A stretch of DNA of 64,000 nucleotides from Kaistia hirudinis (GTDB lineage Bacteria > Pseudomonadota > Alphaproteobacteria > Rhizobiales > Kaistiaceae), in assembly GCF_014196455.1 (NCBI RefSeq), contig NZ_JACIDS010000001.1, forward strand, positions 124,001 through 188,000, written 5' to 3'. This document shows, in pieces, positions 35,081 through 43,568 of the stretch; within the stretch, counting starts at the first letter, position 1; each line of letters starts with the position of its first letter. Position numbers and translations under genes: made by a program. The notes under the pieces were generated by a model. That model had not been told where the DNA came from, made no database searches, and saw nothing but the letters and a program-made list of their open reading frames with translations.

Positions 35081-36451
35081 ATGGAAACGCGTGCAAACTA
35101 CGCGACGATCGGCATCTTCACCCTCGGGGTGATCATTGCCTGCTTCGCTTTCGTCTACTGGCTCGCGCGCTATGACGAGAGCGGCGCGCGCAAGCCGATG
35201 CGCATCCTCATTCCCGGGTCCGTCACCGGTCTCGCCACCGGCAGCCAGGTGCTCTTCAACGGCATCCGGATCGGCGACGTCACGCGCCTTCGGATCAACG
35301 ACCAGGATCCGAACGAGGTCGAGGCGATGGTCTCCGTCGACCCGAGCCAGCCGATCAAGAAGGACACCAAGGTTTCCATCGGAATCCAGGGCCTGACCGG
35401 CATCGCGTCGATCGAATTCATCGGTGGTTCTGCTTCCGCGCCCAATATCTTCACGCAGGAAGACGTGCCGACGCTCACCGCGCAGCCCGGTGGCCTGCAG
35501 GACCTGATGGCCAGCGCGCAGAACCTGCTCAACAAGGTCAATACGGCCGTCGATCGGGTCAACAGCGTGCTCGATACGGCCGAGCCGACGATCAAGACGT
35601 CGCTCACCAATGTCCAGAACTTCACGGACGCACTCGCCGCCAATTCGGCCGGCGTGAACGACTTCATGAGCAATGTCGGCGATCTCTCGAAAAAGGTCGG
35701 CGCTCTCTCGGGCGATCTTCAGGGGCTCGTCGCCAAGGCCGACAAGATCGTCGCGGCGGTCGACCCGCAGAAGGTCTCCGATACGCTCGCCCATATCGAT
35801 CAGATCTCGGGCAAGATCGCCGAGACTTCCGACCAGTTCCCCGCGATCGTCACCAATGTGAAGCAGGTCTCGGAACAGCTCGGCACGGCGCTCACCTCGG
35901 CACAGAAGGTCATCGACGCTGTGCCGACCGACAAGCTGCAGAGCGCGATGGAGAATATCGCGACGGTCGCGACGCGCGTCCAGGAAGCGACGGTGGACAT
36001 CGACAAGATGGTCGCGACGGCGCGCACGGCGCTGGACGACGCGCGCGATTTCACGAACTTCATCCATAGCAAGCAGCCCGAGTTCAACACGATCGTCGCG
36101 AACACGGATTCGCTGATGGGGCGGCTCAATACCGCCTCGGCGCGGCTCGACGGGCTGCTGGGCAGCGCGCAGAACATGCTCGAGAGCCCGGATGGCAAGG
36201 GTTTCTTCCAGGAAGCGACCGCCGCCGCCCACTCGATCCGCGTGATCGCCGAGGCGTTCCAGGGCAGGGCAGGCCAGATCGCCGACAACCTTGCCAATTT
36301 CACGGGCAATGGCCTGCGCAATGTCGACGGTCTGGTGAACCAGCTGCAGCGGACCACGTCGAAGTTTGACCAGACGTTGAATTCCATCCAGAACAATCCG
36401 CAGGGCTTCGTATTCGGAAACTCGACCGTCAGGGAATACAATCGGAAGTGA
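35081..36451 (+). CDS. mlaD: MCE (MlaD-like) lipid-transport protein with long helical tail
   Basis: A 456-residue periplasmic protein anchored by one N-terminal helix (GIFTLGVIIACFAFVYWLA, residues about 10-30). The MCE domain (about 38-120) has SVTGLATGSQVLFNGIRIG and GLTGIASIEFIGG. The rest, about 330 residues, is a long amphipathic or coiled helix rich in Ala, Asp, Ser and Val, much longer than E. coli MlaD (183 residues) and more like PqiB/YebT or mycobacterial Mce tails, which form a channel or barrel across the periplasm. ATG 35081 follows mlaF by 11 bases. Confidence 0.92.
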   Translation: METRANYATIGIFTLGVIIACFAFVYWLARYDESGARKPMRILIPGSVTGLATGSQVLFNGIRIGDVTRLRINDQDPNEVEAMVSVDPSQPIKKDTKVSIGIQGLTGIASIEFIGGSASAPNIFTQEDVPTLTAQPGGLQDLMASAQNLLNKVNTAVDRVNSVLDTAEPTIKTSLTNVQNFTDALAANSAGVNDFMSNVGDLSKKVGALSGDLQGLVAKADKIVAAVDPQKVSDTLAHIDQISGKIAETSDQFPAIVTNVKQVSEQLGTALTSAQKVIDAVPTDKLQSAMENIATVATRVQEATVDIDKMVATARTALDDARDFTNFIHSKQPEFNTIVANTDSLMGRLNTASARLDGLLGSAQNMLESPDGKGFFQEATAAAHSIRVIAEAFQGRAGQIADNLANFTGNGLRNVDGLVNQLQRTTSKFDQTLNSIQNNPQGFVFGNSTVREYNRK

Positions 36452-36452
36452 G

Positions 36453-37100
36453 ATGATGGGACAGGTCCGCACGATGATCGCCACGAATGCACGATCCGCC
36501 CGTCGCCTTGGCCCGGTGGCCTTGGCGCTCTGCGGGCTTCTGCTCCTGTCCGGATGCGTCGGCTCGCTGTTCACCAGTCCGCCGCCGGCCACCTATGATC
36601 TGACCGGCCCGGCGGATCTGAGGGGTATCAAGGGTGGCAGCACCGCGCAGATTCTCGTTCCTGCGCCCTCCGCCCTCAAGGTTCTCGACAGCCAGCGCAT
36701 CGTCGTGCGGCGCGGGTCGCTGGTCGCCTACTATCCGAACGCCCAGTACGCCGACACGCTGCCGCGCGTCGTCCAGGCCCGCATCATCGAGGCGTTCGAG
36801 CGCACCAAGCAGGCGCGCGCCGTCGGACGCCCGGGCGAGGGGCTCTCGATCGATTATCAGTTGCTGAGCGACATCCGCATCTTCGGCTATGAGGTCGATG
36901 CGTCGGGCAGCGGCACTGCCGTGGTCGAGATCTCCGCGCGCATGATGAACGACCGCAATGGCCGTGTCGTCGCCTTCCGCGTGTTCCGCGGCGAGGCCCC
37001 GGTGGCGGCTGATGACGCCAGCGCCGTCGTCGCCGGACTGAATGCGGCGCTCGACGATGTGCTGCGTCAGATGGTGGCCTGGTCGCTCGGCAAGACCTGA
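36453..37100 (+). CDS. ABC-type transport auxiliary lipoprotein (PqiC-like)
   Basis: A 215-residue lipoprotein: signal with LCGLLLLSGC lipobox at about residues 27-36, then the PqiC/ABC_trans_aux domain with PATYDLTGPAD, SQRIVVRRGSLVAYYPNAQ and LPRVVQARIIEAFE. In Pqi- and Tgd-like systems this is the outer-membrane partner of the MCE protein. It starts 1 base after the MCE stop (ATG 36453, or 36456), closing the four-gene lipid-transport operon. Confidence 0.9.
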   Translation: MMGQVRTMIATNARSARRLGPVALALCGLLLLSGCVGSLFTSPPPATYDLTGPADLRGIKGGSTAQILVPAPSALKVLDSQRIVVRRGSLVAYYPNAQYADTLPRVVQARIIEAFERTKQARAVGRPGEGLSIDYQLLSDIRIFGYEVDASGSGTAVVEISARMMNDRNGRVVAFRVFRGEAPVAADDASAVVAGLNAALDDVLRQMVAWSLGKT

Positions 37101-37123
37101 ACCCCGCCCGTGCTTTCGCCTGA

Positions 37124-38182
37124 TCAGGCGACGTCGCGCGCGACGCCTGCGATTGGCATCGATTCCGAGACCACGCAGTTGCGGCCGGCGCGCTTGGCCG
37201 CATAGAGGCACGCATCGGCCCGCTCGATCATCGATTGCGGCGTATCCCCGGCCCGATGGGTCGCGATCCCGACCGAGATCGTGATGTGCCCAAGCGGCTC
37301 ATCCGTCGAACGCTTGACCAGTTCGCGCGTCATCACGGCCTGTCTTATGCGCTCGCCGACTTTGACGGCCTGTGTCTCGGTGGTGTCGCGCAGGATGATC
37401 GCAAACTCCTCGCCGCCATAGCGGCAGGCGATGTCGAGGCTCTTGATGCTCTGCTTGGCGGATTGCGCGACGAGCCGGAGCACCTGATCGCCGGTCTGGT
37501 GGCCGTAGCGATCGTTGAACTGCTTGAAATGATCAATATCCGTCAGGATCAAGGAAAGCGGCACAACCTGCTCGCCGGCTTCATCGACCGCCCGCTGGAT
37601 GGCGAGGTCGAAATGCCTTCGCACCGAAAGCGTCGTCAGCGGGTCGCAGATGGACTCGTAGCGGATCGATTCGATATTGGTGCGCAGCGCGCTGAACTGG
37701 GCGTTGGACCGTGCGAGCCGGGCTTCGAGGGCGCGTTTGCGATCCTCGATCCGCTGCGTGGCTTCGATGAGCTCATGCAAGGCGGCGGCCGAGCCGCCTT
37801 TCGACGCGCCGCTGCCGAGATAGGCGACGGTGTTGGCGAGCTGCGCGCCATATTGCGCCGTCTCGGCGAGAATCTGCTCGATTCCCTCGGACAGAGCCGC
37901 GATTTCGCGTGAGGCGGTGCCGCCGATTTCCTCGATACGATCGCCGATATGCTCGGAAGAGAGGAAGACCTCGTGCAGTCTCTGGACATCGTCGAGCGTA
38001 ATGCGCCCTTTCGCCTCCAGAACCGCGTTCACAGCGCGATTGAGCGAGCGATTGAAGCCGGCCGAATAGGCATACCAAAACTCGAAATTGCGCGGCGTCG
38101 CCGGCAATTCGTGTGTCTTGAGATGGTCTAGTGCCGCTTCGGCAATGCCGATCGTCCTGCGATGCTCACGTCGCTTGGTCAT
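37124..38182 (-). CDS. GGDEF-domain diguanylate cyclase
   Basis: A 352-residue soluble protein. The N-terminal 165 residues are helical with no recognised sensor domain, and the C-terminal GGDEF domain has YESICDPLTTLSVRRHFDLA, LTDIDHFKQFNDRYGHQTGD and the active site RYGGEEFAI. It should make cyclic di-GMP. The product-inhibition site that precedes GGEEF is K-S-L-D instead of R-x-x-D, so feedback control may be weak. It begins with basic MTKRREHRR and lacks membrane spans. Convergent with the lipid-transport operon. Confidence 0.92.
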   Translation of the reverse strand: MTKRREHRRTIGIAEAALDHLKTHELPATPRNFEFWYAYSAGFNRSLNRAVNAVLEAKGRITLDDVQRLHEVFLSSEHIGDRIEEIGGTASREIAALSEGIEQILAETAQYGAQLANTVAYLGSGASKGGSAAALHELIEATQRIEDRKRALEARLARSNAQFSALRTNIESIRYESICDPLTTLSVRRHFDLAIQRAVDEAGEQVVPLSLILTDIDHFKQFNDRYGHQTGDQVLRLVAQSAKQSIKSLDIACRYGGEEFAIILRDTTETQAVKVGERIRQAVMTRELVKRSTDEPLGHITISVGIATHRAGDTPQSMIERADACLYAAKRAGRNCVVSESMPIAGVARDVA

Positions 38183-38463
38183 CCCGCACCCCGGGCAGCC
38201 CCCGCTCCCGCCTGCTCGATCCCCGTCATGGTACAATCTATGCGCGATTAGTCTAAGCAGATGTTAAAGTCTTGCGGCGGATTCTGATCAAATCACCTCA
38301 GATTCGATCGCGGCGCCATCATGGACGCAATTCCGCCGAGCATGGCCGGGGGCAGCCATTGTTGAGACAACGAAGCGCTTTGCTCGAAGCGGAGGTGCTT
38401 TGCGGGCATGGAAGCGCAATCGCATCGAGGCGATCGGTTCCGATCCATGCCGGAAGGCGGGAC

Positions 38464-39957
38464 TCAGCTGGACGGGGCGCGAACCGGTCGCAGCAGGAAC
38501 TGCGGCACGTGATCGCCGAGTCCGACCACAGGCTCGTCATCGGAGTCACGGCGCGAGCCGCGCGCCGGCTTGGGCGGCCGCGCTGGAGCCTGTCGGGAGT
38601 CGGCTTCGCGGAGCGGAGGCTTCGCTTGCGGAGCCGGCTTGGCGCTCGCCGCGCGCGGGGCAGGTGCCCTCGGCTCGCGGGGGGCTTCTTCCGCCTTGGC
38701 TGTCTCAGGCTTGGCTTCCGACCGTGCACCCTCAGACCGGGCGCCCTCGGACCGAGCACCCTTGGCCGGCCGGCGGCGACGCGACGAACGATCCTCGTCG
38801 CCGGCGCTATCGGAAGCGGACTGAGCATCGACGCCGACGCCTTCGATCCATTTGACGCCGTCACCGGTCAGCTTGTCGATCGCCGAGAGGTACTTCTGGT
38901 CAGCCGGACCGACCAGCGTGATGGCGGTGCCGGAGCGGCCGGCGCGTCCCGTGCGGCCGATGCGATGCACATAGTCGTCGGCATGCGTCGGGATATCGAA
39001 ATTATAGACGTGCGAGACGTCCGGAATATCGAGGCCGCGCGCCGCCACGTCGCTGGCGACGAGCAGGGTCAGGCGGTTGTTCTTGAAGGCATCCAGCGTC
39101 GCCATACGGGCGCGCTGGTCCATGTCGCCATGCAGCGCGCCGACGGAGAAGCCGTGCTTCTCGAGCGAGCGGGCGAGAACGGCAACCTCGCGCTTGCGAT
39201 TGCAGAAGATGATCGCGTTCTTGAGATCGGTCGCGCTACGGATCAGCTCGCGCAGGACGACCCGCTTGTCGGCGGATTCGCGGCCCGTATGAACGAAGAG
39301 CTGCGTCACCGTCTTGGCGGTCGTCGCCGGGCGGGCGACTTCGACGCGGATCGGATTCGACAGGAACATGTCGGCGAGATGCTGGATCTCGGGCGGCATG
39401 GTGGCGGAGAAGAACAGGGTCTGCCGCGTGAAAGGCAGCAGCTTCACGATCCGCTCGATGTCGGGAATGAAGCCCATGTCGAGCATGCGGTCGGCTTCGT
39501 CGATGACGAGGATCTCGACGCCGCTGGTGAGCAGCTTGCCGCGTTCGCAATGATCGAGCAGGCGGCCGGGCGTCGCGATCAGGACGTCGACGCCGCGATC
39601 GAGCTTCTTCTCCTGGTCGCCGAACGAAACGCCACCGATGAGCAGGGCGACGTTGAGCTTGTGGTTCTGGCCGTATTTGTTGAAGTTCTCTTCAACCTGC
39701 GCCGCCAGTTCGCGCGTCGGCTCCAGGATCAGCGTTCGCGGCATGCGCGCCCGGGCCCGACCCTGCTCGAGCAGCGTGATCATCGGCAGGACAAAGCCCG
39801 CCGTCTTGCCCGTACCGGTCTGCGCGATGCCGAGAACATCACGGCGCTGCAGAACATGCGGGATCGCCCCCGCCTGGATCGGCGTGGGAACGGTATAGCC
39901 GCTTGCCTCAACGGCAGCGAGCACCTTGGGGCTAAGCCCTAGCGATGAGAAGGTCAT
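38464..39957 (-). CDS. rhlE: DEAD-box RNA helicase (RhlE type)
   Basis: A 497-residue helicase acting on RNA structures, usually in ribosome assembly or decay. The core (residues 1-370) has the Q motif, AQTGTGKTAGFVLP, PTRELAAQV, VIDEADRMLDMGF, SATMPPEI, ASDVAARGLDIPDV and HRIGRTGRAGRSG. The C-terminal 120 residues are a disordered Arg/Ala/Pro/Glu tail with GARSE repeated three times. ATG 39957 is used; TTG 39963 would add two residues. Confidence 0.94.
   Translation of the reverse strand: MTFSSLGLSPKVLAAVEASGYTVPTPIQAGAIPHVLQRRDVLGIAQTGTGKTAGFVLPMITLLEQGRARARMPRTLILEPTRELAAQVEENFNKYGQNHKLNVALLIGGVSFGDQEKKLDRGVDVLIATPGRLLDHCERGKLLTSGVEILVIDEADRMLDMGFIPDIERIVKLLPFTRQTLFFSATMPPEIQHLADMFLSNPIRVEVARPATTAKTVTQLFVHTGRESADKRVVLRELIRSATDLKNAIIFCNRKREVAVLARSLEKHGFSVGALHGDMDQRARMATLDAFKNNRLTLLVASDVAARGLDIPDVSHVYNFDIPTHADDYVHRIGRTGRAGRSGTAITLVGPADQKYLSAIDKLTGDGVKWIEGVGVDAQSASDSAGDEDRSSRRRRPAKGARSEGARSEGARSEAKPETAKAEEAPREPRAPAPRAASAKPAPQAKPPLREADSRQAPARPPKPARGSRRDSDDEPVVGLGDHVPQFLLRPVRAPSS
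38716..38760. repeat. Triple 15-bp tandem repeat in the rhlE tail
   Basis: Three near-identical 15-base units (38716-38730, 38731-38745, 38746-38760) encode GARSE three times on the minus strand. The differences are all in third codon positions, so the peptide repeat is kept while the DNA has drifted. Confidence 0.8.
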
Positions 39958-40107
39958 ATCCAAGAAGATCTGGGCCCGGGGGGCTGCGTGGGTCGCCGTG
40001 CGGGCGGGTCACCATCGATGAATGACAAGCGCAGATACGGGCATTCAGGCCGATTTGTCAAATCTTTCAAGCAATTTCGGTAAATGTCCGGGCGATTTTG
40101 GTGCCGA

Positions 40108-40548
40108 CTAGTTGCTCGCGGGCCCGAAACGATAGCTGCCGTCGTCTTCGACGATGAGTTCGTAGCTCGCCGGATCGTCGCCGGAAGGGTGGGCGATGGC
40201 GACAAACACGGTCAGGCCGTTCTCGAGATCGGTGGTGAAATCGGAAACGGCGAGCTTCTGGGCCGCGACCTCGGCGATTTCGATGCTTCGTTCGAGGCTC
40301 GGCGTGCCGTCCGCGCCGAGGACGAGCCACTGCACGAAGAGATGCGATGTGCCATCGCCGCTTCGCGACAGGACCACACGGTAGAGCCCCTTCTTGCCAT
40401 CCTTTTCCCAGCTGCCGGGCACGCGGATTTCGCGGATGGAGGGATCGATCGCGGCGACGTTGTCGGCGAGCGGATCGGCGAAGGCAGGGGCGGCGGCGAA
40501 GGCGAGCACGAGGGCGAGAAGGGCCGGCTTGGCGAAGGCGTGGGGCAT
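40108..40548 (-). CDS. Small exported protein of unknown function
   Basis: A 146-residue protein with a signal peptide (MPHAFAKPALLALVLAFAAA, cleavage after AFA near residue 24). The mature part of about 120 residues has alternating strand-like segments (LYRVVLSRSGDGTSHLFVQW, LTVFVAIAHPSGDDPASYEL) and no cysteines, so it is probably a soluble periplasmic beta protein. I do not recognise the family. AGGAG lies 7 bases before the ATG. It lies 88 bases downstream of the esterase-GntR gene on the same strand, with hairpins between. Confidence 0.75.
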   Translation of the reverse strand: MPHAFAKPALLALVLAFAAAPAFADPLADNVAAIDPSIREIRVPGSWEKDGKKGLYRVVLSRSGDGTSHLFVQWLVLGADGTPSLERSIEIAEVAAQKLAVSDFTTDLENGLTVFVAIAHPSGDDPASYELIVEDDGSYRFGPASN

Positions 40549-40566
40549 GGCGCACTCCTGAAGGCG

Positions 40567-40587
40567 GGGCCGGCCGTTCGCCGGCCC
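40567..40587 (-). terminator. GC hairpin after the esterase-GntR gene (no T-tract)
   Basis: Perfect 8-bp stem GGGCCGGC/GCCGGCCC with a 5-base loop, 50 bases past the fusion gene's stop on the minus strand. No T run follows, so termination is uncertain. Confidence 0.3.
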
Positions 40588-40636
40588 AAAGCCTCTATCG
40601 CCCCGCCGGGCCGGCTGGCAAGGCCGGCGGCAGGCT

Positions 40637-42517
40637 TCAGGCACCGGCAGGCGCGGGCTGCGGTGTTGCTTCCGCGGCGGGGCCGGAATGCGCGACGCAG
40701 CTGATGAGAAGCAGCGTCTCGGAGAGGGCGCCGTCGATCAGATAGGCCATTTCCTGCAACGCGCCCTCGGCATCGCGCGCCACGATCCGCTCGAAAACCT
40801 TGGCGTGGTCGGCGACCGGATCGCCGCCGGGACGGGCCGGGGCCACCGCTTCCTGCAGCGCGAGCGACCATTGCAGCGTCACCTGGATCGCCGGCCACAT
40901 CGCGGCCAGCACATCATTCTCGCTGCAGGCGATCATCCTCTCGTGGAAGTCGAGCACCGCCTGCTGCCAGCCGGCATCCGCCGGTCCGCGCGTTGCCATG
41001 TTCGACATCGCCTCGGCGAGACCGGCCAGTCCGGCGTCGTCGCGCCGCCGGGCCGCGAGTGCCGCGGCGCTGGGCTCGACGACCTTGCGCACCTCGAACA
41101 GGCTGCGGACAAAGGCGGGCGTACAATTGGATTCGAGGTGCCAGGCGAGCACGTCGGGATCCAGAAGCCGCCAGCTCGAGCGCTCATTGATGCGCGTGCC
41201 GACCTTGGGCAGCGAATTGACGAGGCCCTTCGCGGCCAGCGTCCGGACCGCCTCGCGATAGGCGCCGCGCGAGACGCCGAGGGCTGTGCTGGCCGCGTCC
41301 TCGGTCGGCAGGATCGATCCCGGCGGATAGGTGCCGCCGATGATCTCAGTTGCCAGCCGATGGGTGACGGCGCCGTGCGAGCGCGAGCGGCTGGTCAGGA
41401 ACGGGCTGCGGATCGGTGCGATCCGCACGGTGCCGGCATCAGGCAGCCGGTCGTCGCCCATCATGACCGTCGCGGAGAGCCGTCCGGACGGCTCGCCCTG
41501 CAGCGCGCGGACGAGGCTCGCCGGGGCGGCGGGATGGAGATCGCCGAGCGATCGGCGCCGCTCGTCGACATAGTGCACGATCGACCCGGCGCTGGTGGTC
41601 ACGCTGTCGACGATGCCGGCGAAGTGCAGCGCGCCATGCGTCATGCCGGACCAGAGCGAGAGCGCGACATCGACGCCGCAATGGGCGAGGCCGCTATAGA
41701 AGGCGAGCGTGTCGTCGAGCAGCAGGTCGCACTCGGCGCCGATGCAGAGCGTCGGCGGAAAGAAGCTGAGATCCGCGCCGACCGGTGTTAGCTTCTGTCG
41801 CTCAGTGGGCGGGACATGCGGCGCATAGAGGTTCCAGAACCACCGCATCTGCGTTTCGCCGAGCCCGAACCTCCCGTCGCCGTAGAGCTTGTGCGAGGAG
41901 AGGTTCATCTGCGGCGAATAGGCGCCGTAGATCGAGATGAAGCCGGCAAGACCGGCCGCGATCTCCGGGCCGGCGGAGAGGAGCGCCATGGCCATGACAT
42001 TGGCGCCGGCCGAGTCTCCGGCGAGGAAGATCGTGCGGCCATCGCCCTGATGCTCGCGGACCACCGTGCTGACCACCGCGGCGGTCTGCTGGATCGCCGC
42101 CGGATAGGGATGCTCGGGCGCCAGCGCATAGTCGACCGAGATCACCTGGCTTCCCGTCGCGGCGGCCAGCCAGCGACAGATATGGTCATGCGTATCGACA
42201 CTCCCGATCACCCAGCCACCGCCATGGGCGAACACCAGGACGGAGCGATAGGCGCGCGGGGTATAGACGCGGGTCCGCACCGGTCCGCGCTCGGCAGCGA
42301 AGACCTGCTGCGACACGGACATCGGATGCGTCCGTGCGTCCAGCGCGACCAGGCGGGCGAACTCGTCGAACCAGATCCGCGAGGCTTCGATGTCGAAGAC
42401 GCCCTCGGGGACCAGATGCTGTTGCATCGACTGGATCTGTTCGAGCTTCGCCGCCAGGTCACGCGCGACTGCGCCCGAAGTCTGTCCGCGCGAGCGGCTA
42501 TCGAGCAGGAGCGCCAT
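40637..42517 (-). CDS. Alpha/beta-hydrolase (HSL-type esterase) fused to a GntR/FadR-type regulator
   Basis: A single 626-residue frame with two unrelated halves. Residues 1 to about 320 are an HSL-family esterase: oxyanion HGGG at 98-101, nucleophile S169 in AGDSAGAN, acid in AECDLLLDD (264-269) and H294 in GMTHG. Residues about 375-445 are a GntR winged helix (AVTHRLATEIIGGTYPPGSI, LPTEDAASTALGVSRGAYRE), and about 455-600 an FCD ligand-binding domain (LFEVRKVVEPSAAALAARR, VLDFHERM, ADHAKVFERI). The linker, about 320-375, is loosely structured. It is the last gene of a sugar ABC operon, 28 bases after the permease. Likely a regulator joined to an enzyme acting on the same imported ligand; that is inference. 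Confidence 0.88.
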   Translation of the reverse strand: MALLLDSRSRGQTSGAVARDLAAKLEQIQSMQQHLVPEGVFDIEASRIWFDEFARLVALDARTHPMSVSQQVFAAERGPVRTRVYTPRAYRSVLVFAHGGGWVIGSVDTHDHICRWLAAATGSQVISVDYALAPEHPYPAAIQQTAAVVSTVVREHQGDGRTIFLAGDSAGANVMAMALLSAGPEIAAGLAGFISIYGAYSPQMNLSSHKLYGDGRFGLGETQMRWFWNLYAPHVPPTERQKLTPVGADLSFFPPTLCIGAECDLLLDDTLAFYSGLAHCGVDVALSLWSGMTHGALHFAGIVDSVTTSAGSIVHYVDERRRSLGDLHPAAPASLVRALQGEPSGRLSATVMMGDDRLPDAGTVRIAPIRSPFLTSRSRSHGAVTHRLATEIIGGTYPPGSILPTEDAASTALGVSRGAYREAVRTLAAKGLVNSLPKVGTRINERSSWRLLDPDVLAWHLESNCTPAFVRSLFEVRKVVEPSAAALAARRRDDAGLAGLAEAMSNMATRGPADAGWQQAVLDFHERMIACSENDVLAAMWPAIQVTLQWSLALQEAVAPARPGGDPVADHAKVFERIVARDAEGALQEMAYLIDGALSETLLLISCVAHSGPAAEATPQPAPAGA

Positions 42518-42545
42518 TGTTCAGTCTCCGAATTTCATGGCGGGG

Positions 42546-43568
42546 TCAGCGACGGGCCTTGAAGCGCCGGCTGCGCTGAGCCTGGTCCCAGGCGACGGCC
42601 GCGACGAGGATCACACCGATGAAGATGTTCTGATAGAGCGGATTGACGTTGACCACGGCGAGGCCGTTGTTCAGCACGGCGAAGAGCAGGACGCCGAGCG
42701 CGGTGCCGCCGATCGTTCCCGTGCCGCCGAACAGGCTCGTGCCGCCGATGATGATCGCGGTGAGGACCTGGAAGGTGAGGGAGGAACTGCCCGCCGATGG
42801 CGAGGCGGTGCTGGTCCGAGCCATGAAGAAGATGCCGGCCAGCGCGGTGACGCCGCCCGAAAGCGCATAGAGCTTCAGATCGAGCGCATTGACGCGCACG
42901 CCATTGGCGAGCGCCGCCGCCCGGTTTCCGCCGGTGATGCGCGTCTCGTAGCCGAAGCGCGTATGCTCCAGCAGGATGTGGAACACGATGCCGAAGATGA
43001 CCGCGTAGCAGACGAGATAGGGCACGCCGAAGAGCTTGCCCTGGCCGATGGCGTTGAAGGCGTCGGGAAACCCGAAAAGGTTGGTACCGCCGGTATAGAC
43101 CGTGATCGCGCCGCCGGCGGCGAAGAACATGCCGAGCGTGGCGATGAGGGGCGGGACCTTCAGATAGACGATGACGGCGCCATTGATCGCGCCGAGCACC
43201 GCACCGGCCGCGACCGCGAGGATGATCGCGAGCGGCCATGGCACGCCGGCCAGGATCAGCGCGCCGGCGACGATGCCGCCGAAGGCATAGAGGGCGCCGA
43301 TCGAGAAATCGAGGCCACCGCCGACGAGGATCATCGTCGAGGTGCAGGCGACGATGAAATAGAGCGCGCCCGAACGCAGGATCTCGATGATGTTTCCCTG
43401 GCTCAGGAAGACAGGATTCAGCGTCTGGAACACGATCGCGACGATGATCACGACGAGGGCGAGGCCAGCCTGCTGTCCCGCGGAGAGGATCGCGCGCCAC
43501 TTGCCGCCATCCTCGTCGCGCGCCGCACGCGCGGCCGGCGTCCCGGCGAGCTTGTTCTCAATGGTCAT
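42546..43568 (-). CDS. Sugar ABC transporter permease (RbsC/FrcC family)
   Basis: A 340-residue inner-membrane permease with about eight to ten spans. Family marks are ILVGGGLDFSIGALYAFGG near residues 80-98, LGAINGAVIVYLKVPPLIAT and GGTSLFGGTGTIGGTALGVL near the C-terminus. It forms the channel for the binding protein and ATPase encoded just upstream, and its start overlaps the end of the ATPase gene by 11 bases. The substrate class is a monosaccharide or derivative. Confidence 0.93.
   Translation of the reverse strand: MTIENKLAGTPAARAARDEDGGKWRAILSAGQQAGLALVVIIVAIVFQTLNPVFLSQGNIIEILRSGALYFIVACTSTMILVGGGLDFSIGALYAFGGIVAGALILAGVPWPLAIILAVAAGAVLGAINGAVIVYLKVPPLIATLGMFFAAGGAITVYTGGTNLFGFPDAFNAIGQGKLFGVPYLVCYAVIFGIVFHILLEHTRFGYETRITGGNRAAALANGVRVNALDLKLYALSGGVTALAGIFFMARTSTASPSAGSSSLTFQVLTAIIIGGTSLFGGTGTIGGTALGVLLFAVLNNGLAVVNVNPLYQNIFIGVILVAAVAWDQAQRSRRFKARR

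Noticed and set aside
37116-37131. Perfect palindrome TCGCCTGATCAGGCGA between the lipid-transport operon and the GGDEF gene
   Set aside because: It overlaps the GGDEF stop region and has only a 6-bp stem with no T-tract; it could be a bidirectional end, but the support is too thin.
40637-41464. A separate GntR gene starting at M352/M353 instead of a fusion
   Set aside because: There is no good ribosome-binding site before these codons and no stop between the two halves, so a fusion is the simpler reading; internal initiation is kept only as a test.
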